Shown one piece after another: positions 6,864 to 13,307 of a stretch of 13,307 nt of DNA. Numbering within the stretch: position 1 is the stretch's first letter; each line of letters starts with the position of its first letter. Position numbers and translations under genes: made by a program. The notes beneath the pieces are model-generated. The model made no database searches and was not told the origin of the DNA. It worked only from the letters and a program-made list of their open reading frames with translations. The stretch comes from LMUY01 sp964244655 (GTDB lineage Bacteria > Pseudomonadota > Alphaproteobacteria > Acetobacterales > Acetobacteraceae): the NCBI GenBank assembly GCA_964244655.1, contig CAXTJU010000082.1, positions 1-13,307 of the forward strand, read 5' to 3'.

Positions 6864-7862
6864 ATGATTGCGAGACCGTTCCGGCTGGGTTTCGTTGCTC
6901 GGTTATTCACTGCGTTGACGATTCTTTTATGTTCCGGCTGCACATCGAACAGCCTCTGGCTCATCCATCCCCGCGGACCTGTCGCTGACGCCAGCTTTCG
7001 CGCCTGGATCGTCGATACCGCCGCGACCTTGCTCGTCATCGGCCCGGCGACCCTGCTGGTGTTGTGGGCTATCTGGCGCTACCGCCGGGTGAACGGGAAG
7101 GGGCAGTATATGCCCAGCTGGTCCCACTCGGTGCCGATCGAGATCACCTGCTGGGGCGCCCCATTCCTCGTCGTGGTCGGCCTTGGCTACTATTCCCTGC
7201 AAGCCGCCTTGGCGACCGACCCGTCCGGTCCCGGCGCGATGGCGCCGGGCACCAGCGCCGACGCCGGCAAGCCGCCCATCAACATCGATGTCGTCACGAC
7301 CGATTGGCAGTGGCTGTTCATCTATCCGGACCGGCACATCGCCCTGGCCAACAAGCTGGTGCTGCCCGTGCACACCCCGGTGCGCTTCCGCCTCACCTCA
7401 TCCACCGTCGCCACGGACTTCTTCATCCCGCAGCTCGTCGGCCAGATCGACGTGATGCCTGGCATGAGGACGGGCCAAGGCCTGATCGCCGACCAGACCG
7501 GCACCTACGAGGGCTTCGCGACCGAGTTCAACGGCCCCGGCTTCTCCTGGATGCGGTTCCAGACCGAGATCGTGTCCGATGCGGATTACGCGGCCTGGGC
7601 GGCCAGCATGGAGAAGGCGCCGGCGCACCTGGACGATGCGTCCTTCAAGCAGTTCGCCACGCCGACGATCAACTACGCCAACACGACGACGCGCTTCTCG
7701 GCCGTGCAGGATGGCCTGTTCGACCACGTGATGCAGAACGTGATGATGGGCAACGTCTACCCGACCCCGCCCAACATGACGGAGAAGAAGGCGCACAAGA
7801 TCGGCGACGGCAAGCAGCAGACCAGCAGCACCGCCTCTCCCCCCGACCAGGAACAGCAATGA
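6864..7862 (+). CDS. cyoA: Ubiquinol oxidase subunit II (cytochrome bo3 type)
   Basis: Subunit II of a heme-copper quinol oxidase in the cytoplasmic membrane. From ATG 6864 it is 332 residues. It has a lipoprotein-like signal with Cys26 (LLCSGC; Cys at -3 is not standard), two membrane helices (~46-71 and ~94-117) and a periplasmic cupredoxin domain (~138-240) containing DWQWLFIYP, FFIPQL and GPGFSWMRF as in CyoA. The His and Cys ligands of the CuA centre of cytochrome c oxidases are absent, which identifies a quinol oxidase. A GTG at 6828 is in frame but would put 12 poorly fitting residues before the signal. The 5' end uses more A/T-ending codons than the remainder of the window. The stop overlaps the cyoB start region. 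Confidence 0.95.
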   Translation: MIARPFRLGFVARLFTALTILLCSGCTSNSLWLIHPRGPVADASFRAWIVDTAATLLVIGPATLLVLWAIWRYRRVNGKGQYMPSWSHSVPIEITCWGAPFLVVVGLGYYSLQAALATDPSGPGAMAPGTSADAGKPPINIDVVTTDWQWLFIYPDRHIALANKLVLPVHTPVRFRLTSSTVATDFFIPQLVGQIDVMPGMRTGQGLIADQTGTYEGFATEFNGPGFSWMRFQTEIVSDADYAAWAASMEKAPAHLDDASFKQFATPTINYANTTTRFSAVQDGLFDHVMQNVMMGNVYPTPPNMTEKKAHKIGDGKQQTSSTASPPDQEQQ

Positions 7863-9937
7863 TGGAACTCCAAGGCCCTTGGAACCCGATATTCGGGCGC
7901 CTGAGCCTGTCGCAGATCCCCTACGAGAACGCGGTGATCTTGCTCGCCTTCGCCTTCGCGGCGTCAGCAGCCCTCGCCGTCACGGGACTGCTGACCTACT
8001 ACCACAAGTGGGGCTACCTGTGGCGCGAGTGGCTGACCAGCGTCGATCACAAGCGGATCGGCATCATGTACGTCATCGTCGGCACGGTCATGCTGTTCCG
8101 CGGCTTCGTTGACGCCATCATGATGCGCACCCAGCAGGTGATGGCTGCCGGGCCTGACTCGGCCGGCTATCTCGGCGCCGAGCACGGCTACCTGCCGCCC
8201 TACCATTACGACCAGGTCTATGGTTCGCATGGCACGATCATGCTGATCTTCGCCGCCACCCCCATCCTGGCCGGCTTCATGAACTACCTGGTGCCGTTGC
8301 AGATCGGCGCGCGGGACATGGCGTTCCCCTCCCTCAACGCGCTCGCCTTCTGGCTGACCGCCGTCGGCGCGGCCCTCACCATGCTCTCCCTGTTCGTCGG
8401 CGACTTCAGCCAGGCCGGATGGGTCGGGCTCGCCCCGCTGACCGAGATGCCGTACAGCCCGAGCGTCGGCGTGGATTACTGGGCCTGGGCCATCCAGATC
8501 GGCAGCATCGGCACCACCCTCGGCGCCGTGAACATCATCACCACCATCATCAAGATGCGTGCCCCCGGCATGAAGTGGATGCGCCTGTCCCTGTTCACCT
8601 GGACGGCGCTCACCACCAACGTCATCGGCCTCACCGCCTTCCCCGTGCTCGGCGTGGCGATCGGCCTGCTCACCCTCGACCGCTACATGGGCACCCATTT
8701 CTACACGACCGGCGCCGGCGGCAACTTCATGCTGTACACCGACCTGTTCTGGATCTGGGGCCACCCGGAGGTTTACTTCCTCATCCTCCCGTCCTGGGGC
8801 ATCATGTCGGAGATCATCCCGGCGTTCTCCGAGAAGAAGCTGTTCGGCTACCCCGTCATGGTCGCCGCGACCGTCAGCATCGGCTGCATCTCCTGGACCG
8901 TCTGGCTGCACCACTTCTTCACCATGGGCGCCGGCCCCATCGTCAACGCCTTCTACAGCCTGTCGACGATGCTGGTCGCGATCCCCACCGGCGTGAAGGT
9001 GTTCGACTGGGCGCTCACCATGGTCCGCGGCCGGCTCACCTTCACGACGCCCATGCTCTGGGCCGTGGCGGCGATCTTCATGCAGATCATCGGCGGGTGG
9101 ACCGGCATGATGCTCGCCATCCCCGCCATCAACTACATGACCCACAACAGCGTGTTCGTCATCGCGCACTTCCACTTCGTCGTCATGGTGACGGTGTTCG
9201 CCGTGATCGGCGGCGTGCACTTCTGGTTCCCCAAGGTCTTCGGCTTCTCGCTGGATGACCGCACGGGCAAGTGGGTGTTCTGGCTGCTGATGGCCGGCAC
9301 GTTCGTCGTGTTCATGACCATGTTCGTCCTCGGCCTGACCGGCATGCCCCGCCGCCTCGCCTACGTCCCCTACGCGACTTGGTGGCCTCTGCTGGTCATC
9401 GAGGAGTTCGGCATCGTGCTCGACATCGCTGCCCTGGCCGCCTACGCCTACCACGTCTATGTCAGCGTGCGGGACCGCGAGCTGAACCGCGCCGTGCAGG
9501 ACCCCTGGGGCACCTCGCGCAGCCTTGAGTGGATGGCCCACTCCCCCGTGCCCGCCTACAACTTCGCCGTCATCCCGCACGTCAACGGGCGCGACGAATG
9601 GGCCTTCCGGCGCGAGAACGGCCTCGACAAGGTCATGCCGGAGCATTTCGAGGACATCGAGATTCCGGTGAACTCGGCCGTGCCGCTGATGATCGGCGCC
9701 GCTGCCGCCGCGTTCGGCTTCGCGATGATCTGGCGCATCTGGTGGCTGGCCATCGTCGCCCTGGTCGCGATCTTCGCCATCGTCATCATCCGCTCGTTCG
9801 GCGGCGGCACGGGGTCGAAGATCCCGGCCGACGAGGTGCGCCGCCTGGAGCGCCTGGCAGTCCGGCCCGTCGTGCGTCCGAGGCCGAGCCTTCCCGTCCC
9901 GGAAGGCGCCGTGGCGTTCGGCGGAGACGCTCCATGA
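7862..9937 (+). CDS. cyoB: Ubiquinol oxidase subunit I (cytochrome bo3 type)
   Basis: This is the catalytic subunit, 691 residues against 663 in E. coli. It reduces O2 to water with electrons from ubiquinol and pumps protons. Ligands are visible: His123 and His438 (low-spin heme), His436 (high-spin heme), and His301, His350, His351 (CuB), with Tyr305 of GHPEVY for the His-Tyr crosslink. Proton channels are intact: D-channel Asp152 with Asn141 and Asn159, Glu303, and K-channel Thr376/Lys379. The quinone site residues of CyoB (Arg80, Asp84, His115, Gln118) are also kept, so ubiquinol is the likely donor. ATG 7859 and 7862 are adjacent and in frame. AGGAA at 7849-7853 is better spaced for 7862. 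The Pro/Arg-rich C-terminal tail (~665-691) is longer than in E. coli. Confidence 0.97.
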   Translation: MELQGPWNPIFGRLSLSQIPYENAVILLAFAFAASAALAVTGLLTYYHKWGYLWREWLTSVDHKRIGIMYVIVGTVMLFRGFVDAIMMRTQQVMAAGPDSAGYLGAEHGYLPPYHYDQVYGSHGTIMLIFAATPILAGFMNYLVPLQIGARDMAFPSLNALAFWLTAVGAALTMLSLFVGDFSQAGWVGLAPLTEMPYSPSVGVDYWAWAIQIGSIGTTLGAVNIITTIIKMRAPGMKWMRLSLFTWTALTTNVIGLTAFPVLGVAIGLLTLDRYMGTHFYTTGAGGNFMLYTDLFWIWGHPEVYFLILPSWGIMSEIIPAFSEKKLFGYPVMVAATVSIGCISWTVWLHHFFTMGAGPIVNAFYSLSTMLVAIPTGVKVFDWALTMVRGRLTFTTPMLWAVAAIFMQIIGGWTGMMLAIPAINYMTHNSVFVIAHFHFVVMVTVFAVIGGVHFWFPKVFGFSLDDRTGKWVFWLLMAGTFVVFMTMFVLGLTGMPRRLAYVPYATWWPLLVIEEFGIVLDIAALAAYAYHVYVSVRDRELNRAVQDPWGTSRSLEWMAHSPVPAYNFAVIPHVNGRDEWAFRRENGLDKVMPEHFEDIEIPVNSAVPLMIGAAAAAFGFAMIWRIWWLAIVALVAIFAIVIIRSFGGGTGSKIPADEVRRLERLAVRPVVRPRPSLPVPEGAVAFGGDAP

Positions 9938-10581
9938 GCTTGCGGACGAGCTTCAGCCTGCACGACGAGCCGCCCGGCGCGCATCCCGTGCTGTGGGCGG
10001 ACGCGGACCACGAGCACGACATGATGAGCACGAGGCTGCTCGGCTTCTGGCTCTACATGCTCAGCGACTCGCTGATCTTCGCCGCCCTGTTCGCGGCCTA
10101 CCTGGTGCTCAGCTATCCCATCAGCATCGACGGCGGCCCATCCCCGGCCGATGTCGCGTCGCCGCTGTACGGCTACGGCGAGACGGTGGTGCTGTTCACC
10201 AGCGTGCTGGCCTACGGCATGGTGATGGTGCAGCTGCGCCACGACCGCCCGCGCCGGGCCATGATGTGGCTGGCCGCCTCGTTCCTGCTCGGCCTCGCCT
10301 TCATCGGCATAGAGGTCCATGAGCTGCAAGGGATCGCCGCCGCCGGCGGCCCGCCGCAGCGCAGCGGCTTCCTCTCGATCTTCTGGACCATCATCGTCGC
10401 GCACGGCATCCATTTGCTGGTCGGCCTGCTCTGGATGGCCGTCATGGCCGTCCAGATCGCCCGCGACGGCTTTACCCTGCTCGTCACCTACCGGCTGGCC
10501 AACCTGAAGATCTACTGGCTCTACCAGGGCCTGATCTGGACCTTCGTCTATACCTTCGTCTATCTGCGGGGATCGATCTGA
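9934..10581 (+). CDS. cyoC: Ubiquinol oxidase subunit III (cytochrome bo3 type)
   Basis: Subunit III, 215 residues against 204 in E. coli, is a membrane subunit packed on CyoB that helps assembly and may stabilise proton uptake. Five membrane helices fit at about residues 36-60, 82-101, 108-127, 145-174 and 192-211. Glu127 in FIGIEVHEL corresponds to the conserved helix acid of this family, and HGIHLLVGLLW at 157-167 is the usual CyoC signature region. The N-terminus is His/Asp-rich (DADHEHD, 23-29) and slightly longer than in E. coli. GGAG at 9923-9926 lies 7 bases before the ATG, which overlaps the cyoB stop as ATGA, so translation is probably coupled. Confidence 0.95.
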   Translation: MSLRTSFSLHDEPPGAHPVLWADADHEHDMMSTRLLGFWLYMLSDSLIFAALFAAYLVLSYPISIDGGPSPADVASPLYGYGETVVLFTSVLAYGMVMVQLRHDRPRRAMMWLAASFLLGLAFIGIEVHELQGIAAAGGPPQRSGFLSIFWTIIVAHGIHLLVGLLWMAVMAVQIARDGFTLLVTYRLANLKIYWLYQGLIWTFVYTFVYLRGSI

Positions 10582-10922
10582 TGGGCGTTGACAACCTCAA
10601 GCCCTGGGAACACCCGGAGGTCAGCCTCTCCAACAGCGCCAGGTACATCGTCGGCTACGTCGTGACCCTGGCCTTGCTCGGACTCTCCCTCGTCCTGGTC
10701 CAAACCCACGCGCTGTCCGCCTTCAACCTCTTCGCCACCATCTCCGTCATCGCGTTCCTGACCACGATCGCCAAGCTTATCCTGCTTTTCCACCTCAACT
10801 TCTCGGAAACGCAGCGCTGGAACACCCTGACGCTCATCCTGAACGTCCCGTTGCTGATCCTGTCCGTCGGCCTGACATCATGGATGTTCAGCATCCTGTA
10901 TGACCGGGTGATGATGCATTAG
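10581..10922 (+). CDS. cyoD: Ubiquinol oxidase subunit IV (cytochrome bo3 type)
   Basis: The small subunit IV, 113 residues, has three membrane helices (~21-41, 49-71, 80-104) and the LLFHLN segment (68-73) typical of CyoD / COX4-prokaryotic proteins. It supports CuB-site assembly in the bo3 complex. The ATG shares one base with the cyoC stop (TGATG), and GGGGA at 10568-10572 is a ribosome binding site 8 bases upstream. It is the last gene of the visible operon. No heme O synthase (cyoE) follows, and the next gene is on the opposite strand. Confidence 0.93.
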   Translation: MGVDNLKPWEHPEVSLSNSARYIVGYVVTLALLGLSLVLVQTHALSAFNLFATISVIAFLTTIAKLILLFHLNFSETQRWNTLTLILNVPLLILSVGLTSWMFSILYDRVMMH

Positions 10923-10929
10923 GCTCTAG

Positions 10930-11001
10930 GCCCGCCTCGCCCGCCGGGCCATGGGCTCTCTCAGGAAACGCTGAGGCGGGCTGGCCGAGCACAGCCAGCC
11001 C
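10930..11001 (+). terminator. Overlapping alternative hairpins after cyoD
   Basis: GCCCGCCTC (10930-10938) pairs with GAGGCGGGC (10973-10981), a 9-bp stem with a long loop. GGGCTGGC (10978-10985) pairs with GCCAGCCC (10994-11001), an 8-bp stem with an 8-base loop. The two share bases 10978-10981, so only one can form at a time. Neither has a following T-run. I read them as a likely transcription end for cyoABCD, and the alternative pairing could simply be coincidence. Confidence 0.4.
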
Positions 11002-11013
11002 ATCGCTTGCTTC

Positions 11014-11030
11014 GCAGGGCTCCGCCCTGC
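11014..11030. terminator. Hairpin, 7-bp stem, 3-base loop
   Basis: GCAGGGC (11014-11020), loop TCC, GCCCTGC (11024-11030). This is a compact, very stable GC stem between two convergent genes. It has no T-run on either side, and is part of the hairpin chain. Confidence 0.45.
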
Positions 11031-11035
11031 ACCCG

Positions 11036-11057
11036 AAAGGGGATGGTCGTTCCCTTT
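11036..11057. repeat. Weak inverted repeat in the hairpin chain
   Basis: AAAGGG (11036-11041) and CCCTTT (11052-11057) are 6-bp complementary arms with a 10-base loop. It is weak alone, and is listed because it sits in register between the stronger stems on either side. Confidence 0.3.
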
Positions 11058-11076
11058 ACCCCTCATGATAAGGTGT

Positions 11077-11098
11077 CCAGAGGATGACTATCCTCTGG
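11077..11098. terminator. Hairpin, 9-bp stem, 4-base loop
   Basis: CCAGAGGAT (11077-11085), loop GACT, ATCCTCTGG (11090-11098) form a perfect stem, the longest short-loop hairpin of the gap. It can act on transcripts from both cyoD and the convergent nitrate reductase gene. There is no classical T-run, so Rho-independent action is not assured. Confidence 0.5.
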
Positions 11099-11105
11099 TG
11101 GGGTT

Positions 11106-11120
11106 TGGGGCGAAGCCCCA
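11106..11120. terminator. Hairpin, 6-bp stem, 3-base loop
   Basis: TGGGGC (11106-11111), loop GAA, GCCCCA (11115-11120). It lies 44 bp past the nitrate reductase stop, on the right side to end that transcript. It is the last element of the hairpin chain. Confidence 0.4.
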
Positions 11121-11163
11121 GTCTGAAGCCTGCCAAGCGTCCGCCAGCAGTCGGGCCTGAAGC

Positions 11164-13307
11164 TCAGGCCGGCTCCGTCACCCGCATCGCCGACAGGATC
11201 GCGCCGATCTCCGGCCGGCACGAGCCGCAGTTCGTCCCCGCCGCGGTCGCCCGGCCCACCTCGTCCACGCTGCGCGCCCCGGCGGCGATCGCGGCGCGGA
11301 TCGCGCCGGCGCCCACGCCCATGCACACGCAGATGGACGGTTCCGGCGCCGCGCCGTCCGCGCGGCGGCCGGCCAGCAGGGCGCGCCGCTCCTCCGGCTG
11401 CAGCGCGTCCTGGGCGAACAGGGCCATCAGCCAGTCGCGCGGCGGCAGGGCGTGGTCGGGGCCGGTGAACACGCAGGCCTGCAGCCGGCCGCCCTCCAGC
11501 CGGGCGGCGCGGAACACGCCGGCCGCCGGGTCGCGCAGCGCCATCCAGCCGTCCGGGCCGCCGAGCGAAGCCACCAGGGCGTCATGCGCCACGCCAGGGC
11601 TGCCGGTGCCCGCCAGCTCGTGCCGCCAGACCTGGCCGTCCAGCGGGATGATGGTGCACCAGGGGGCGACGCCGGGGTCCAGCTTGCGGCGGGCCATGGC
11701 GAAGCCGTGCCAGTCCATCGCGGCGCGGCGCACGCGGACGGGGGTGTGCTTGAACTCCGGCTGCCCGCTCACCGGGTCCGCCGCCGGGTTGACGGCGCTG
11801 TTGACCCGGCCGGCGAGGCAGAACTCCGCCGTCCAGTGCATCGGCGCGAACACCGTGCCGCGGCGCAGGCCAGGGTCGTGGCGCAGGCGGAAGGTGCCGC
11901 GGCCCCAGAGGCTCTCCACCACGGCCAGGTCGCCGTCCTGGAGCGCCGGCAGGTCGTCCGGGTGGACGGACAGCTCCGGCTCCGGCTTGTGGCGGAACAG
12001 GCGGGGGGTTTTCCCGGTCCGCGTCATGGTGTGCCACTGGTCGCGCAGCCGCCCCGTCATCAGCACCAGCGGCCAGTCCGGGCTGGTCGGGTTGGCGGGG
12101 GGGCGGGGGGGGGTCGGCACCATGCGGGCGCGGCCGGTGGGGGTGGGGAAGCCGCCGCGGCCGAACAGGCGGGAGGTGGCGATGCGCTTGGCCGGGCGCG
12201 GCCAGCGGGCCGGCGGCATGGCGGCGTACTCGGCGTCGCTCAGCTCGGCCAGGGCGCTGATGTCGAACAGGCGGGCGCCGCCGTTGCCCGTGCCGGACAG
12301 GCGGGCGTGCTCGCGGAACACGTCGGCCGAGTTGCGCCAGGCGAAGGCGTCGCCGTGGCCGAGCCGGGCCGCCACCTGCGCCACCATCCACCAATCCTGC
12401 CGCGCCTCGCCGGGGGGCTCCAGGAACGGGCGCTGCCGGCTGATGACGCGCTCGCTGTTGGTGACGGTGCCGTCCTTCTCGCCCCAGGCCAGGGCGGGCA
12501 GCCGCACGTGGCCGAAGCCCACCGTGTCGTTGTTGGCGGCGCACTCGGACACCGCCAGGAAGTCGCACCCGGCCATGGCGCTGCGCACCCGCTCGCCGTT
12601 CGGCATGGACACCGCCGGGTTGGTGCCGATGACCCACAGGGCGCGCACCTGCTTGTTCGCCACCGCCTCGAACAGCGAGACCGCCTTGAGGCCCGGCGAG
12701 GTGGCGAGGTTGGGCGCGCCCCAGAACTCCCGCAGCAGCGCCAGGTCGCCGGGGCGGCCGAACTCCAGGTGGCCGGCCAGCAGGTTGGCCAGCGCGCCGA
12801 CCTCGCGCCCGCCCATGGCGTTCGGCTGCCCGGTGACGCTGAACGGGCTGGCGCCAGGCTTGCCGACGCGTCCGGTCAGCAGGTGGACGTTGAGGATGGC
12901 GTTCACCTTGTCCACGCCGGAGCTGGACTGGTTCACGCCCTGGCTGAACATCGTCACCGTCTTGGGGGTGCGGGCGAACAGCTCGAAAAACGCCGTGACC
13001 TCCGGCTGGCGCAGGCCGCAGGCGGCGGCCACCTCCGCCACCGTGCCGCCCACCGCCACCGCGTCCTCCAGGTCGTCCAGGTAGGCGGCGTAGGTGCGGT
13101 CGGTGCGGCCGCTGCGGTGCAGGTGGCGTAACAGGCCGGCGAACAGCGCCACGTCGGTGCCCGGCGCCAGCGCCAGGTGCATGTCCGCCCCCTCGCAGGT
13201 CGCGGTGCGGCGGGGGTCGATCACCACCACGCGCATGTCCGGCCGAGCGGCGCGGGCGGCGGCGATGCGCTGGAACAGCACGGGGTGGCACCAGGCGGTG
13301 TTGCTGC
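11164..13307 (-). CDS. nasA: Assimilatory nitrate reductase catalytic subunit (5' end outside window)
   Basis: These are the last ~713 residues of a molybdopterin oxidoreductase of the NasA/NarB type, which reduces nitrate to nitrite in the cytoplasm. The frame is open at the window edge (13307) with SNTAWCHPVLFQRI, so the N-terminal [4Fe-4S] and Mo-ligand region (roughly 170-190 residues) is missing from view. Signatures include IDPRRTATCEGAD, the segment SQGVNQSSSGVDKVNAI, QPNAMGGREVG, WGEKDGTVTNSERVISRQR, and the dinucleotide-binding part with LMTGRLRDQWHTMTRTGK and DPVSGQPEFKHTPVRV. The C-terminus (~11175-11340) is a BFD-like [2Fe-2S] domain with CVC and CGSC cysteines, as in NasA proteins that take electrons from a partner flavoprotein. 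A 9-base C-run on the coding strand (12113-12105) lies in a Pro-rich linker. Partner genes (nirBD, nitrate transporter, nasC-like) are probably upstream, outside the window. Confidence 0.93.
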   Translation of the reverse strand, partial: SNTAWCHPVLFQRIAAARAARPDMRVVVIDPRRTATCEGADMHLALAPGTDVALFAGLLRHLHRSGRTDRTYAAYLDDLEDAVAVGGTVAEVAAACGLRQPEVTAFFELFARTPKTVTMFSQGVNQSSSGVDKVNAILNVHLLTGRVGKPGASPFSVTGQPNAMGGREVGALANLLAGHLEFGRPGDLALLREFWGAPNLATSPGLKAVSLFEAVANKQVRALWVIGTNPAVSMPNGERVRSAMAGCDFLAVSECAANNDTVGFGHVRLPALAWGEKDGTVTNSERVISRQRPFLEPPGEARQDWWMVAQVAARLGHGDAFAWRNSADVFREHARLSGTGNGGARLFDISALAELSDAEYAAMPPARWPRPAKRIATSRLFGRGGFPTPTGRARMVPTPPRPPANPTSPDWPLVLMTGRLRDQWHTMTRTGKTPRLFRHKPEPELSVHPDDLPALQDGDLAVVESLWGRGTFRLRHDPGLRRGTVFAPMHWTAEFCLAGRVNSAVNPAADPVSGQPEFKHTPVRVRRAAMDWHGFAMARRKLDPGVAPWCTIIPLDGQVWRHELAGTGSPGVAHDALVASLGGPDGWMALRDPAAGVFRAARLEGGRLQACVFTGPDHALPPRDWLMALFAQDALQPEERRALLAGRRADGAAPEPSICVCMGVGAGAIRAAIAAGARSVDEVGRATAAGTNCGSCRPEIGAILSAMRVTEPA

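Noticed and set aside
7064..7858. Upstream extension of the cyoB frame through cyoA
   Set aside because: The translated extension is Arg/Pro-rich shadow of cyoA. ATG 7859/7862 with AGGAA upstream matches the family start.
6864..7862. Cytochrome c oxidase subunit II instead of CyoA
   Set aside because: The CuA-binding Cys and His ligands are missing from the cupredoxin part, and CyoB keeps the quinone-site residues.
7964..9646. 560-codon open frame antisense to cyoB
   Set aside because: His/Asp/Glu/Gly-rich composition with no known fold is the expected shadow of GC-rich membrane-protein codons. CyoB ligands prove the plus strand.
11084..13084. Long open frames (over 500 codons) antisense to the nitrate reductase gene
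   Set aside because: They read as Arg/Ala/Pro/Gly-rich low-complexity sequence with no motif, a common effect of GC-rich codon usage, while the minus-strand frame has clear NasA signatures.
1..13307. CRISPR array, tRNA/rRNA, insertion sequence, phage or defence genes
   Set aside because: I saw no evenly spaced direct repeats, no cloverleaf or rRNA segment, and no transposase, integrase or nuclease motif in any plausible frame. The visible genes are core metabolism and respiration.

Overview
The window is very GC-rich, with strong G/C preference at third codon positions. It looks like chromosome of an alphaproteobacterium, most probably an Acetobacteraceae (Roseomonas-like) member of the Rhodospirillales. 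This rests on composition, on a quinol-oxidizing cyo oxidase, on a type-2 (short) ArgC, on a NasA-type nitrate reductase and on alphaproteobacterial-style inverted repeats. The taxon is inferred, because there is no rRNA or other marker here.

Layout. Bases 1-311 hold no protein gene I can support, but contain a near-perfect 36-bp inverted repeat pair (18-53 and 127-162) that resembles a REPIN. A possible 36-residue lipoprotein gene follows on the minus strand (312-422). Two short-chain dehydrogenase/reductase (SDR) genes converge and overlap at their 3' ends by 110 bp (630-1466 plus, 1357-2406 minus). The minus-strand SDR is divergent from a small secreted cupin-like protein (2515-3021).

A tightly packed plus-strand unit comes next: guaA (GMP synthase), argC (N-acetyl-gamma-glutamyl-phosphate reductase), a gamma-class carbonic anhydrase and a putative lipoprotein. 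The stop and start overlaps are 4, 11 and 8 bp, so translational coupling is likely. After a relatively AT-rich leader with small palindromes (6664-6863), the cytochrome bo3-type ubiquinol oxidase genes cyoABCD run from 6864 to 10922, each overlapping the next by 1-4 bp. No cyoE (heme O synthase) follows in the window.

The 241-bp gap between convergent cyoD and the nitrate reductase gene is a chain of hairpins (10930-11120). It probably serves as a two-way transcription end and may be a dispersed repeat. The last 2.1 kb, minus strand, is the C-terminal ~713 residues of an assimilatory nitrate reductase (NasA type) with a terminal BFD-like [2Fe-2S] domain. Its N-terminus lies beyond the window edge.

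Functionally this is core metabolism: purine and arginine synthesis, aerobic quinol oxidation, and the start of nitrate assimilation. I found no CRISPR array, transposase, phage gene, toxin-antitoxin pair or recognisable new defence system. The items most worth a second look are the repeats, the small lipoprotein, the antisense SDR overlap, the guaA-argC-carbonic anhydrase grouping and the hairpin chain.
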